The notes below the pieces were generated by a model. That model was given only the letters and a program-made list of their open reading frames with translations, was not told the DNA's origin and made no database searches. This document shows positions 17,326 through 26,397 of a DNA stretch of 49,959 bases, piece by piece (positions within the stretch are counted from its first letter, which is position 1; each line of letters starts with the position of its first letter). The stretch is taken from positions 1 to 49,959 of the forward strand of contig CAMWMK010000017.1 in the NCBI GenBank assembly GCA_947175295.1, read 5' to 3'. This DNA comes from an uncultured Porphyromonadaceae bacterium (lineage in GTDB: Bacteria; Bacteroidota; Bacteroidia; Bacteroidales; Muribaculaceae). The position numbers and the translations under genes are program-made.

Positions 17326-18444
17326 ATGGCTAATAAAAACAGACTTTTAAGCCTCGATGTGATGCGGGGCCTTACGATAGCGCTGATGATTGTGGTCAAT
17401 AACCAAGTCGGCAGCGGACGAATGTTTCCATTCCTCAACCATGTGTTGTGGGATGGACTTTCTTTTGCAGATCTCGTCTTCCCTTCGTTCATGTTCATCA
17501 TGGGGGTATCAGCCGCCATATCGCTCAGCAGATCCGGCAAGACAGGGACTGCGATTGCCTGGAAATCCATATGGCGCGGACTTAAGATAATAATAGTCGG
17601 TATCGTCCTGACCTGGATCGCGCGGGGCATCAATGGAGTGGAATACCTTCTTGAATTCAAGACACTCCGGCTCACAGGCGTCCTCGTCAGGCTCGGAATC
17701 TGCTATATCTTCGCATCATTGATCTACATATGGATGGGGCCTACGAGGAAGCTGATATCGACCATAACGGTGATTCTTGTGGCTTATGCAGCGATACTGA
17801 TAGCGTTCGACGGCTTCTCTATGTCGGAAGACAATGTAATAGCCCGCATAGACCGTGCTGTAATCGGATGTGAACATATGTACCACAAGCATGTAGCCGA
17901 CGGGCTACGCATATGTTTCGACCCCGAGGGCCTTCTCTCCAATCTTCCGGGCATAGCCCATGTCCTCATAGGCATGCTATGCGGCGACATCATCATGAAG
18001 GGACACTCCGACTTATGGAAAGCCGTAGCCAGGCTGGCCCTGTTGGGCGGAGCTCTGATGATCCTCGGATTCCTACTTAATCCGATTATTCCCATCAACA
18101 AGAATCTCTGGACTCCAAGTTTTGTATTCGCCACCTGCGGAGGAGCGTCGGCGACCCTTGCCATACTGCTCTGGATGCTTGATATCAGGAAGATGTCGGT
18201 GCCATGGCTTGTCAGGCCCGCATGCGTGTTCGGACTCAATCCACTCGTACTCTATTGCTTCAGCTATCTGCTTGAGTCGGCTGTATGGACATTTCAGATA
18301 GATGGCCGGGATTTCCCATCCTGGTTCTCCATGCTGTTTGGCGGCAACGAATTCGGCTCGCTGGCTTATTCACTCTTCTTTGTGGCCATATGCTGGCTTG
18401 TAGGATTGCCATTATATTTGAAAAATAAAGTCATAAAACTCTAA
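17326..18444 (+). CDS. HGSNAT/NagX-like multi-pass membrane protein
   Basis: About 372 residues with about ten TMs. The N-terminus RLLSLDVMRGLTIALMIVVNN, followed by the loop FADLVFPSFMFIMGVSAAIS, is the signature of the heparan-alpha-glucosaminide N-acetyltransferase-like family (DUF5009/NagX). Members are thought to acylate amino sugars across the membrane or to move GlcNAc-type sugars inward. In Bacteroidota, homologues are often described as transmembrane glucosamine N-acetyltransferases. The start at the ATG 17326 is preferred to the in-frame GTG at 17311. It begins 28 nt after the PstS-like gene. Confidence 0.85.
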   Translation: MANKNRLLSLDVMRGLTIALMIVVNNQVGSGRMFPFLNHVLWDGLSFADLVFPSFMFIMGVSAAISLSRSGKTGTAIAWKSIWRGLKIIIVGIVLTWIARGINGVEYLLEFKTLRLTGVLVRLGICYIFASLIYIWMGPTRKLISTITVILVAYAAILIAFDGFSMSEDNVIARIDRAVIGCEHMYHKHVADGLRICFDPEGLLSNLPGIAHVLIGMLCGDIIMKGHSDLWKAVARLALLGGALMILGFLLNPIIPINKNLWTPSFVFATCGGASATLAILLWMLDIRKMSVPWLVRPACVFGLNPLVLYCFSYLLESAVWTFQIDGRDFPSWFSMLFGGNEFGSLAYSLFFVAICWLVGLPLYLKNKVIKL

Positions 18445-18521
18445 AACGCATCATTCCTGACAGTTTTTTCAAATTTATCAGTGTTTTTTTAGTATTGATA
18501 ACTAAACTTACCCCAAAAATA

Positions 18522-18553
18522 TTTGTCAACCTCACAGAAATTCGTTAAATTTG
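18522..18553 (+). promoter_or_regulatory. Promoter of the TPR gene
   Basis: TTTG (18522-18525) and TAAATTTG (18546-18553) with a 20-nt spacer match the consensus fully. The ATG at 18640 follows after about 80 nt of leader. Confidence 0.8.
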
Positions 18554-18639
18554 CATTTCAGATTGCGGACACTACGCATCTACAGGCATCCGAACAAACC
18601 TAAAAACAGACGAAATAACAATCAATAAACCATATAGAG

Positions 18640-20277
18640 ATGAAATTCAGGACTTTTTTCGCCGCTTCACTTGCTGCATTCGCAATGAGCGCATCAGCCC
18701 AGACCCATATGGAGGGCGCTGAATACTACAAAGCCGACCAGATTGCCAACGCGAAGGAGCTCCTTCTTCGCAACATCAACAACGCCGGCACCGATAAAGC
18801 CATAGCCAACTACTACCTCGGCCTTATCGCGATTGACGAAAACAACCTTGCCGAAGCCCAGAAATACTTCGAGGCAGGCGTTCAGGCCAACGCCGACTAT
18901 GGCTACAACTATATCGGTCTTGGAGGCCTGGCCCTCAAGAAGGGCGACAAAAAGGCCGCTGAAGAGAACTTCAAGAAAGGCGAAAGCCTCATAAAGAAAG
19001 ATGCCGGCGCGGAAATCGCCATTGCACGCGCTTATTACGATGCAGATCCCGTTCTTTACGCCAAGGATATCGAGAAGCGTGTAGCCAAAGCCCGCAAGAT
19101 CAATATGCAGGCTCCCGAGATCTATATCTTCGAGGGCGACCAGGAGAAAGACAAGAAGAACTGGGGCGGCGCAGCCGGCAAATACGAAATGGCGAAAAAC
19201 TACAACGCCAACGCGACCGAGGCTTATGTGAAGTATGCCAACCTCTATACCCAGGTAAATCCCCAGTATGCAGTGACCATGCTTAAGGAACTCCTCTCGG
19301 TCAATCCTACTTCAGCTCTCGGCCAGCGCGAGCTCGCAAACGCATACTACAACAAGAAGGACTACACCGACGCCGCACGCGAATATGGAGTATATGTGCA
19401 GAACCCCAACCACTTCAAGCAGGATGAGGACCGCTACGCACTTCTCCTTTTCTCAAGCCAGGACTTCCAGAAGGGCTATGACTATGCAAGCAAACTTCTC
19501 AGCGAGAATCCGGGCAACTTCACGGCACGCCGCTTCCAGTTCATGAACGCGGCCAACCTCCCCGCTATGGCCGACAAGCTCGTACCCATGGCTGAAGAGC
19601 TCCTCGCCGCCCATAACGCCAATCCTCAGAACAACAAGTTCGCTCCTATCGACTACGTGCTTATCTCTGAAGAGCTGACAAAGGCCAAACGTACGGATGA
19701 AGCAATCGCTGTCCTCAATGAAGCCATCCAGGACATTCCCGACAACGCCAACTTCAACAAGCAGCTTGCCATGACCTACATGGAATCGAACAACTTCTCG
19801 GGCGCTTCCGACGCCTATGAAGGATATCTCGCAAAGCTCGAAAGCCCAGACTTCAACGACTTCAGCCAGCAAGCCACCTTCAGCTTCTATGCCGGAGTGG
19901 AAAACAAGCAGGACAATCCCACCAAAGCCGAGGAATACTTCAATAAGACACTTGACTACGCGAAGAAAGCTGAAGCCGCCCTTCCCGGCAACTACCGTCC
20001 GTTTAAGATCTATGGAGATGTGGCAATGCAGCGTGCCGCAAACGAAACAGAAGCTAAATCCGTAGCATTCCCGATGTATTCCCAGGCTGCTGAGCTTATC
20101 GAGAAAAGCCAGGACCCCTCACGCTACGCGCGCGACGCAAAGACCATCTACAACTACCTCGGCAACTACTATCTCGATCAGAAAGACGTGGAAAAAGCCA
20201 AGGAGAACTTCAACAAATACCTGCAGTATGATCCCAACAACGATGCATACCGCAAATTCGTAGAAGGACTTAAATAA
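18640..20277 (+). CDS. Periplasmic tetratricopeptide-repeat protein
   Basis: 545 residues with a cleavable signal peptide (MKFRTFFAASLAAFAMSASAQ). Repeated helical pairs such as AIANYYLGLIAIDENNLAEAQKYF, YGYNYIGLGGLALKKGDKKAAEE and the final YLDQKDVEKAKENFNKYLQYDP are TPR units spread over the whole protein. TPR arrays are docking surfaces, so a scaffold or adaptor role in the periplasm or at the inner face of the outer membrane is likely. It has its own promoter and terminator but lies just after the ExbBD/TonB/PstS-like set, and homologues are often found near it, to my knowledge. Confidence 0.88.
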   Translation: MKFRTFFAASLAAFAMSASAQTHMEGAEYYKADQIANAKELLLRNINNAGTDKAIANYYLGLIAIDENNLAEAQKYFEAGVQANADYGYNYIGLGGLALKKGDKKAAEENFKKGESLIKKDAGAEIAIARAYYDADPVLYAKDIEKRVAKARKINMQAPEIYIFEGDQEKDKKNWGGAAGKYEMAKNYNANATEAYVKYANLYTQVNPQYAVTMLKELLSVNPTSALGQRELANAYYNKKDYTDAAREYGVYVQNPNHFKQDEDRYALLLFSSQDFQKGYDYASKLLSENPGNFTARRFQFMNAANLPAMADKLVPMAEELLAAHNANPQNNKFAPIDYVLISEELTKAKRTDEAIAVLNEAIQDIPDNANFNKQLAMTYMESNNFSGASDAYEGYLAKLESPDFNDFSQQATFSFYAGVENKQDNPTKAEEYFNKTLDYAKKAEAALPGNYRPFKIYGDVAMQRAANETEAKSVAFPMYSQAAELIEKSQDPSRYARDAKTIYNYLGNYYLDQKDVEKAKENFNKYLQYDPNNDAYRKFVEGLK

Positions 20278-20319
20278 CCAAGCCATACGGGTTCGCCCCG
20301 ACCTATTAGAGACTTCACC

Positions 20320-20354
20320 GATTCGGTCTGCGCTTGCAGACCGAATCTTTTTTT
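20320..20354 (+). terminator. Intrinsic terminator after the TPR gene
   Basis: A perfect 11-bp stem GATTCGGTCTG / CAGACCGAATC (20320-20330 and 20337-20347) with a 6-nt loop is followed by seven T residues. Confidence 0.93.
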
Positions 20355-20374
20355 GTCTTATTTCATCGATATTT

Positions 20375-20406
20375 TTTGCTTAATTAGCGAATTTTAATTA
20401 ATTTTG
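20375..20406 (+). promoter_or_regulatory. nqr operon promoter
   Basis: TTTG (20375-20378) and TAATTTTG (20399-20406) separated by 20 nt. The leader to the nqrA ATG at 20477 is about 65 nt. Confidence 0.8.
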
Positions 20407-20476
20407 TATTTTTCATAGGGGAAGAGGATGGTTTTGAAAATGTATTTTTCATATTCATTTTATATACCAATCAGGT

Positions 20477-21787
20477 ATGGCAAGAGAAATCAACATCAAA
20501 AAAGGACTCGACATTCCTTTAGCCGGCAAAGCCGAAGGGAAGCCAGAATCCATCAATGCAGGACTTATCGGCATTTGTCCTGACGATTTTCCCGGCTACA
20601 CATGGAAATGTGATGTGAAGCCGGGCGATGTCGTGGCGAAAGGATCTCCGCTCTTCCATGCGAAGGAAGCGGAAAAGATCAAACTTGTCTCGCCGGTGGC
20701 CGGCACGGTGGAAGAGATCAGAAGAGGCGAACGCCGGCATATCCTCGCCGTTACGGTAAAGCCGGGCGGAGACGACGTAGTAAGATTCGAATCAAAGGAT
20801 TTGGCTGAGAAGCTGAAGCTCAGCGGCCTATGGGCCATGATGCGCCAACGTCCCTATGATGTGGTGCCCGGAGAAGAAGCAGCTCCCCGCGACATTTTCG
20901 TCGCCGCATTCGACTCCTCCCCTCTCGCGGGCAATGTAATCCCGACCCACATCGCCGAATATCTCGAACTCGGCCTCGAAGGACTGAAAAGCCTGACCAA
21001 AGGCGCCGTCTATCTCGCTGTGCGTCCGGGACAGGGCCTGCGCACCAAGGTGGCGAAAGTCATCGATGTCAACGGACCTCATCCTGCGGGAAATCCCAGC
21101 GTGCATATCGCAGCCGTGGCTCCCATCAACAAGGGCGAGACGGTATGGACCGTAGATGCAGGCACCGTAGCCCGCATCGGCATGCTCATCAAGAAAGGCT
21201 ATTGCGACTACCGTGCCGAAGTGGCCGTCACCGGACCGGCAGCCCAAAAGCCAAAGAAAGTAGTCACTGAAATAGGAGCTTCCCTTACCGATATCCTCAA
21301 AGGGGAACTGAAAGAGGGCGAATCGCTGCGTGTCATCGCAGGCAATGTGCTGACAGGAATCAAGGTAGACCCCACATCGGGATTCCTGCGCTTCCCCTAC
21401 CGGCAGATCACCATCATCGAAGAAGGCGACAAAGCCGACGAATTCATGGGCTGGGCCTCAATGAATCCCGATAAGTTCAGCATCAAGCGTACGTTCCCGG
21501 CTTTCCTCAAAGGGCTGCAGCGCCCGTTCAACTTCGATGCCCGCATCAAGGGAGGACACCGCGCCATGATCCTGAGCGGCGAGCTCGACAAGGTGTTTCC
21601 ATTCGACATCTATCCCGAATATCTCATCAAGGCCATGCAGGCCGGCGACTTCGACCGAATGGAGAAACTCGGCATCTACGAGATAGCGCCTGAAGACTTC
21701 GCGCTTCCCGAATTTGTCGACACCTCGAAGCAGGAACTCCAGAAACTCACCCGAGAAAGCCTCGAACGCCTTCGCAAAGACAGCTGA
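20477..21787 (+). CDS. nqrA: Na+-translocating NADH:quinone reductase subunit A
   Basis: 436 residues, soluble. Starts REINIKKGLDIPLAGKAEG and has the RnfC/NqrA barrel-sandwich N-terminus (PDDFPGYTWKCDVKPGDVVAKGSPLF, then SPVAGTVEEIRRGERR). This is followed by the SLBB-type central part with an NQR-typical RPGQGLRTKVAKVIDVNGPHPAGNPS, and a C-terminus specific for NqrA (ELDKVFPFDIYPEYLIKAM). NqrA caps the cytoplasmic side of the six-subunit Na+ pump that oxidises NADH and reduces ubi-/menaquinone. First of six consecutive nqr genes. Confidence 0.97.
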   Translation: MAREINIKKGLDIPLAGKAEGKPESINAGLIGICPDDFPGYTWKCDVKPGDVVAKGSPLFHAKEAEKIKLVSPVAGTVEEIRRGERRHILAVTVKPGGDDVVRFESKDLAEKLKLSGLWAMMRQRPYDVVPGEEAAPRDIFVAAFDSSPLAGNVIPTHIAEYLELGLEGLKSLTKGAVYLAVRPGQGLRTKVAKVIDVNGPHPAGNPSVHIAAVAPINKGETVWTVDAGTVARIGMLIKKGYCDYRAEVAVTGPAAQKPKKVVTEIGASLTDILKGELKEGESLRVIAGNVLTGIKVDPTSGFLRFPYRQITIIEEGDKADEFMGWASMNPDKFSIKRTFPAFLKGLQRPFNFDARIKGGHRAMILSGELDKVFPFDIYPEYLIKAMQAGDFDRMEKLGIYEIAPEDFALPEFVDTSKQELQKLTRESLERLRKDS

Positions 21788-21829
21788 GAGTGACTCCGGA
21801 AAGCAATCACTATCTTCACAACTTTATTT

Positions 21830-23011
21830 ATGAGCAAACTAAAGCAAAAAATAGACAGTGTGAAGCCGATGTTTGAGAAAGGGGGCCGATTCCATGCCCT
21901 CCACTCCGTATTCGACGGCTTCTATACCTTCCTCTATACGCCCAATGAGACATCTTCTTCAGGCGTGCATATCCACGACTCCAACGATTCGAAACGCACG
22001 ATGATCACGGTGGTGCTCGCGCTGCTCCCCTGCTGCCTCTTCGGCATGTGGAACGTCGGCTATCAGCACCATCTCGCCACAGGCGAATGCGCCGGTTTCC
22101 TTTCCCAGTTCTTCTTCGGGCTCTGGGCTGTGCTTCCGCAGATACTTACTGCCTATATCGTAGGCCTCGGCATCGAATTCATCGTAGCCCAGCTGCGCGG
22201 ACATGAGATTCAGGAAGGCTTCCTCGTGTCGGGCATCCTCATCCCCATGATTTGCCCGGTCAGCACTCCCTGCTGGATGCTCGCCGTCGCGGTAGCATTC
22301 GCCGTCATTTTCGCTAAGGAGGTCTTCGGCGGAACGGGCTACAACTTCCTCAACGTGGCCCTCGTCACCCGTGCGTTCCTGTTCTTCGCCTATCCCTCCA
22401 AGATGAGCGGCGACAGCGTATTCGTCAGCCTCGGCGACGCAGCCCCTGTAGACGGCTACTCCGGTGCCACTCCTCTCGGACAGCTCGCTACAGCAACACC
22501 CGACAATATCCAGATCCTCGGCGTCAACGGAACTCCCGTCGACTTCATGGATATATTCTGGGGTATGATTCCGGGAAGCTGGGGCGAGACCTCCACTTTC
22601 TGCATCCTGATAGGAGCCGTCATCCTTCTCGCCACAGGAATGGCAAGCTGGAAGATCATGCTTTCAGCCCTCGTAGGCGGTATCGGCATGGCATGCCTCG
22701 GCCACGCCGTAGGCAATCCCACCTATCCCGTAAGCATGATCGATCCCCTCGAGCAGCTCTGCCTCGGTGGATTCATGTTCGCCATCGTATTTATGGCCAC
22801 CGATCCGGTGACAAGCTGCCGCACCGAAACAGGCAAATGGATCTATGGATTCCTGATCGGTGTGCTCGCCATGACCATCAGGTTTTACAATACCGGCTAT
22901 CCGGAAGGTGCGATGCTTGCGGTGCTTCTTATGAATTGCTTCGCTCCCCTTATCGACTGGTGTGTAGTCAACAGCAACATTCGTCGCCGTATGAAAAGGC
23001 TGGCAGTGTGA
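21830..23011 (+). CDS. nqrB: Na+-NQR subunit B
   Basis: 393 residues with about ten TMs. The covalent FMN site is GYSGATPLG (Thr214), the conserved SGAT-type flavinylation motif. The Na+ and quinone path is thought to run through this subunit. The soluble N-terminus (KPMFEKGGRFHALHSVFDGF) is typical of NqrB rather than RnfD. It begins 42 nt after nqrA. Confidence 0.97.
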   Translation: MSKLKQKIDSVKPMFEKGGRFHALHSVFDGFYTFLYTPNETSSSGVHIHDSNDSKRTMITVVLALLPCCLFGMWNVGYQHHLATGECAGFLSQFFFGLWAVLPQILTAYIVGLGIEFIVAQLRGHEIQEGFLVSGILIPMICPVSTPCWMLAVAVAFAVIFAKEVFGGTGYNFLNVALVTRAFLFFAYPSKMSGDSVFVSLGDAAPVDGYSGATPLGQLATATPDNIQILGVNGTPVDFMDIFWGMIPGSWGETSTFCILIGAVILLATGMASWKIMLSALVGGIGMACLGHAVGNPTYPVSMIDPLEQLCLGGFMFAIVFMATDPVTSCRTETGKWIYGFLIGVLAMTIRFYNTGYPEGAMLAVLLMNCFAPLIDWCVVNSNIRRRMKRLAV

Positions 23012-23045
23012 AGGAGTCATTAACGCTTAATTCAATCAGAGAAAG

Positions 23046-23774
23046 ATGAAAATCAATAAAGAAAGCAACGTCTATACAGTGGTCTACGCCGCTGTGCTCG
23101 TTGTGGTGGTGGGCTTCGCGCTTGCCCTCGTCTATCAGGCACTCCGTCCGGCACAGCTCGAAAACATAGCCAACGACACCAAGAAGCAGATTCTGGCTGC
23201 CGCACTTATATATCCTACTGCCGATCAGACCATCGGCTCTCTCTACGAATCGCATATCAAGGAAAGTTTCTGCGTCGACAGCAAAGGCGACGTAGTGGAG
23301 GGGGCGAAGGCCTTCGACGTCAACATGGCGAATGAAGTGAAGAAGCCGGCCGACGAGAGGGTCCTCCCGGTGTTTGTATGCTCTACCGATAAAGGAGTCA
23401 AATACATCGTTCCGGTGTCGGGAGCCGGCCTCTGGGGTCCCATCTGGGGCTACATCGCCATGAATGCTGACGGAAAGACCATCTTCGGAGCCTATTTCGG
23501 CCATCAGGGTGAGACTCCCGGCCTTGGCGCGGAAATCGAGCGCCCGGCCTTCAGCGGCCAGTTTGAAGGAAAACCTATCTTCGGCAGCAACGGCGATTTT
23601 GAATCGGTGCTCGTAGTGAAGAAAGGTCAGGAGCCGGCCGGACGCGCTTACGTCAACGCAGTCAGCGGCGGCACCATCACGAGCCAGGGAGTGCAGAAGA
23701 TGCTCTTCACTTCGCTTGAGCCTTACACCGCGTTTTTCAAAAAACTTGAAAAGGAATCCTCCAATAAAGAATGA
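23046..23774 (+). CDS. nqrC: Na+-NQR subunit C (FMN-binding)
   Basis: 242 residues: one N-terminal TM (VYAAVLVVVVGFALALVYQAL) and a periplasmic FMN-binding domain. The covalent flavin site reads VSGGTIT (Thr210), so the alanine of the common SGAT is a glycine; the threonine acceptor and the following hydroxyl residue are kept. GYFGHQGETPGLGAEI-type residues (ETPGLGAEI, 156-164) are present. Flavin would be attached by an ApbE transferase, which is not in this window. Stop and next start overlap as ATGA. Confidence 0.95.
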   Translation: MKINKESNVYTVVYAAVLVVVVGFALALVYQALRPAQLENIANDTKKQILAAALIYPTADQTIGSLYESHIKESFCVDSKGDVVEGAKAFDVNMANEVKKPADERVLPVFVCSTDKGVKYIVPVSGAGLWGPIWGYIAMNADGKTIFGAYFGHQGETPGLGAEIERPAFSGQFEGKPIFGSNGDFESVLVVKKGQEPAGRAYVNAVSGGTITSQGVQKMLFTSLEPYTAFFKKLEKESSNKE

Positions 23775-24388
23775 TTATGGGAAATATCAGAAAAAGACTC
23801 GAACCCCTCATCAATCCCCTGAGCAACGACAATCCCGTGATTGTCCAGATCCTCGGCATATGCTCCGCTTTGGCTGTGACGGCCAAGCTGCAGCCGGCGG
23901 TAGTGATGACCATTTCAGTGCTCGCAGTGCTCGCACTCTCCAACGTCATCATCTCGCTCATGCGCAATACCATCCCCACTTCAATCCGAATCATCGTGCA
24001 GCTCGTAGTAGTGGCGGCGCTTGTAGTCGTGGTGGATCAGGTGCTCAAGGCGTGGAACTATGAGGTCAGCAAGCAGCTCTCCGTATTCATCGGACTTATC
24101 ATCACCAACTGCATCATCATGGGGCGTCTGGAAGCGTTTGCCCTCAACAACACTCCCTTCGATTCATTTCTCGACGGAGTAGGAAACGCGCTCGGCTATG
24201 GCATCATACTCGTCATAGTGGCATTTTTCCGCGAGCTCTTCGGAAGCGGCACTCTCTGGGGATTCCAGGTGATACCCCAGGCCCTCTACGATATGGGATA
24301 TCAGAACAACGGCATGATGATACTTCCGCCGATGGCCCTCATCACGGTGGCATGCATCATATGGTTTCACAACCGCAAGGCGAAATAA
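23771..24388 (+). CDS. nqrD: Na+-NQR subunit D
   Basis: About 205 residues with six TMs: NPVIVQILGICSALAVTAKL, then SVFIGLIITNCIIMGRLEAFA and FFRELFGSGTLWGFQVIPQ, all typical of NqrD/RnfE. With NqrE it holds the membrane-embedded [2Fe-2S] cluster; the family cysteines in LGICSAL and ITNCIIMGR are present. The ATG at 23771 overlaps the nqrC stop; an alternative ATG lies at 23777. Confidence 0.96.
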   Translation: MIMGNIRKRLEPLINPLSNDNPVIVQILGICSALAVTAKLQPAVVMTISVLAVLALSNVIISLMRNTIPTSIRIIVQLVVVAALVVVVDQVLKAWNYEVSKQLSVFIGLIITNCIIMGRLEAFALNNTPFDSFLDGVGNALGYGIILVIVAFFRELFGSGTLWGFQVIPQALYDMGYQNNGMMILPPMALITVACIIWFHNRKAK

Positions 24389-24423
24389 TCAGATTTCTTT
24401 AATCCTAAACATCATCTGAAGTT

Positions 24424-25038
24424 ATGGAAAACCTCAATTTGTTTATTAGGTCGATCTTCATCGACAACATGATATTCGCCTACTTCTTAGGTATGTGCAG
24501 CTTTCTGGCGGTTTCGAAAAACGTCAAGACAGCCTTCGGCCTCGGAGTAGCGGTGACGTTCGTGCTTACGATAGCATTGCCCGTCTGCTGGTGTATCAAC
24601 GAATATATCCTCAAACCCGGATCCCTCACATGGCTGGGTGAGCAGTATGCTGAGACCGACCTCAGTTTCTTAGGCCTCATAATGTTTATCGCCGTAATCG
24701 CGGCTCTGGTGCAGATTCTGGAGATGGTCATCGAGAAGTATTCGCCTTCCCTCTATGCGAGCCTCGGTATCTTCCTGCCGCTCATAGCAGTGAACTGCGC
24801 CATCCTCGGCGGCGTGCTCTTCATGCAGCAGCGAGAATTCCCCAACGCCTGGACAGCCACCGTCTACGGAGTTGGCTCCGGCATAGGCTGGCTCCTCGCC
24901 ATCGCAGCTCTCGCCGCCATACGCGAAAGGCTCAACGAGCAGGTGATTCCCGCTCCGCTTCGCGGCACCGGCATCACATTCATCATCACGGGCCTCATGG
25001 GCATCGCCTTCATGAGCTTCCTCGGTATTAAACTTTAA
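24424..25038 (+). CDS. nqrE: Na+-NQR subunit E
   Basis: 204 residues with six TMs. Key stretches are [30 protein letters not shown] and [16 protein letters not shown], which carry the cysteines for the shared intramembrane [2Fe-2S] centre. NqrE is the inverted-topology paralogue of NqrD. It lies 35 nt after nqrD and 14 nt before nqrF. Confidence 0.96.
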   Translation: MENLNLFIRSIFIDNMIFAYFLGMCSFLAVSKNVKTAFGLGVAVTFVLTIALPVCWCINEYILKPGSLTWLGEQYAETDLSFLGLIMFIAVIAALVQILEMVIEKYSPSLYASLGIFLPLIAVNCAILGGVLFMQQREFPNAWTATVYGVGSGIGWLLAIAALAAIRERLNEQVIPAPLRGTGITFIITGLMGIAFMSFLGIKL

Positions 25039-25052
25039 AAACAGAAAAAATT

Positions 25053-26330
25053 ATGATTGTTTGGCATAGTGTAATAGCGGCCGCCCTGATATTTCTGGTG
25101 ATGGTGCTTGTGCTCGTGGGCATCCTGCTCCTTGCCAAGAGCCGCCTGGTGAAGAGCGGCGACGTGACCATCAGTATCAACAACGGACAGAAGGCGCTGC
25201 TTACCAAGAGCGGAAAGACACTCCTCATGACCCTCAACGACGCCGGCGTGCATCTCTCATCGGCATGCGGCGGAAAGGGATCGTGCGGACAGTGCAAGTG
25301 TCAGGTGGAGTCAGGAGGCGGAGAGATGCTTCCTACCGAAGCCGTACATTTCACCCGCAAGGAGATCAAAGACCATTGGAGGCTCGGATGCCAGGTGAAG
25401 GTGAAGAGCGACATGGAAATCCGCGTTAGCGAGGCTGCCCTCGACGTGAAGGAGTGGGAGTGCACGGTAATCAGCAACCGCAACGTGGCCACCTTCATCA
25501 AGGAGTTCATCGTGGCCCTTCCTCCCGGCGAGCATATGAACTTCATCCCCGGCAGCTACGCTCAGATCCGTATACCGAAGTTCTCCATGACCTACGATAA
25601 GGATATCGACAAGGCCCTCATCGGTCCGGAATACCTTCCGGCTTGGGAACAGTTCGGGCTTTTCACCCTAAAGTGTACCAATGATGAAGAGACCGTGCGT
25701 GCCTATTCGATGGCCAACTACCCCGAAGAGGGCGACCGCATCATGCTTACAGTGCGTATCGCCACTCCCCCCTTCAAACCGAAGCCTCAGGTAGGATTCA
25801 TGGATGTGCCTCCGGGCATAGCGTCAAGCTATATCTTCACGCTCAAGCCTGGCGACAAAGTGATGATGTCCGGCCCCTATGGAGATTTCCACCCCATCCT
25901 CGATTCCGACAAGGAGATGATATGGGTAGGCGGCGGCGCCGGCATGGCTCCTCTGCGCGCCCAGATCATGTGGCTCACCAAGACCCTGAAGACCACCAAC
26001 CGCCGCATGGACTATTTCTACGGAGCGCGCGCGCTCAACGAGGTGTTCTATCTCGACGATTTCCTGCAGCTTGAGAAGGAATTCCCCAACTTCCACTTCC
26101 ACCTCGCTCTCGACCGCCCCGACCCGGCGGCGGATAAGGCAGGAGTGAAATATACCCCGGGATTCGTCCACAACGTGATGCACGACACCTATCTCAAAGA
26201 CCATGACGCACCGGAAGAGATCGAATACTACATGTGCGGTCCCGGCCCGATGAGCAATGCCGTCAACAAGATGCTCTACGACCTCGGAGTTGAGCCTGAA
26301 TCAATCCACTACGATAACTTCGGAGGCTGA
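25053..26330 (+). CDS. nqrF: Na+-NQR subunit F (NADH dehydrogenase component)
   Basis: 425 residues: N-terminal TM (about 6-28); plant-type [2Fe-2S] ferredoxin domain with the ligands C72, C78, C81 and C113 (SACGGKGSCGQCKC and LGCQVKV); FAD-binding domain with RAYSMANYP; and an NADH-binding C-terminus with GGGAGMAPLRAQI and the terminal YYMCGPGPM. It is the electron entry point of the complex. The stop at 26330 is followed by heptamer repeats and then glyA. Confidence 0.97.
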   Translation: MIVWHSVIAAALIFLVMVLVLVGILLLAKSRLVKSGDVTISINNGQKALLTKSGKTLLMTLNDAGVHLSSACGGKGSCGQCKCQVESGGGEMLPTEAVHFTRKEIKDHWRLGCQVKVKSDMEIRVSEAALDVKEWECTVISNRNVATFIKEFIVALPPGEHMNFIPGSYAQIRIPKFSMTYDKDIDKALIGPEYLPAWEQFGLFTLKCTNDEETVRAYSMANYPEEGDRIMLTVRIATPPFKPKPQVGFMDVPPGIASSYIFTLKPGDKVMMSGPYGDFHPILDSDKEMIWVGGGAGMAPLRAQIMWLTKTLKTTNRRMDYFYGARALNEVFYLDDFLQLEKEFPNFHFHLALDRPDPAADKAGVKYTPGFVHNVMHDTYLKDHDAPEEIEYYMCGPGPMSNAVNKMLYDLGVEPESIHYDNFGG

Positions 26331-26340
26331 CAGGCAAAGG

Positions 26341-26382
26341 GTTAAGGGTTAAGTGTTAAGAGTTAAGAGTTAAGTATTAAGT
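26341..26382. repeat. Heptamer tandem repeat (GTTAAGN x6)
   Basis: Six contiguous 7-nt units, GTTAAGG, GTTAAGT, GTTAAGA, GTTAAGA, GTTAAGT and ATTAAGT, lie between the nqrF stop and the glyA start. No terminator or promoter match is seen in the 67-nt gap. Confidence 0.9.
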
Positions 26383-26397
26383 ATTTAATTATATAAG

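Noticed and set aside
23771-24388. Possibility that the nqr operon is an rnf operon
   Set aside because: NqrA is present, NqrF has the ferredoxin plus NADH/FAD architecture, and there is no RnfB; the order ABCDEF is that of Na+-NQR.
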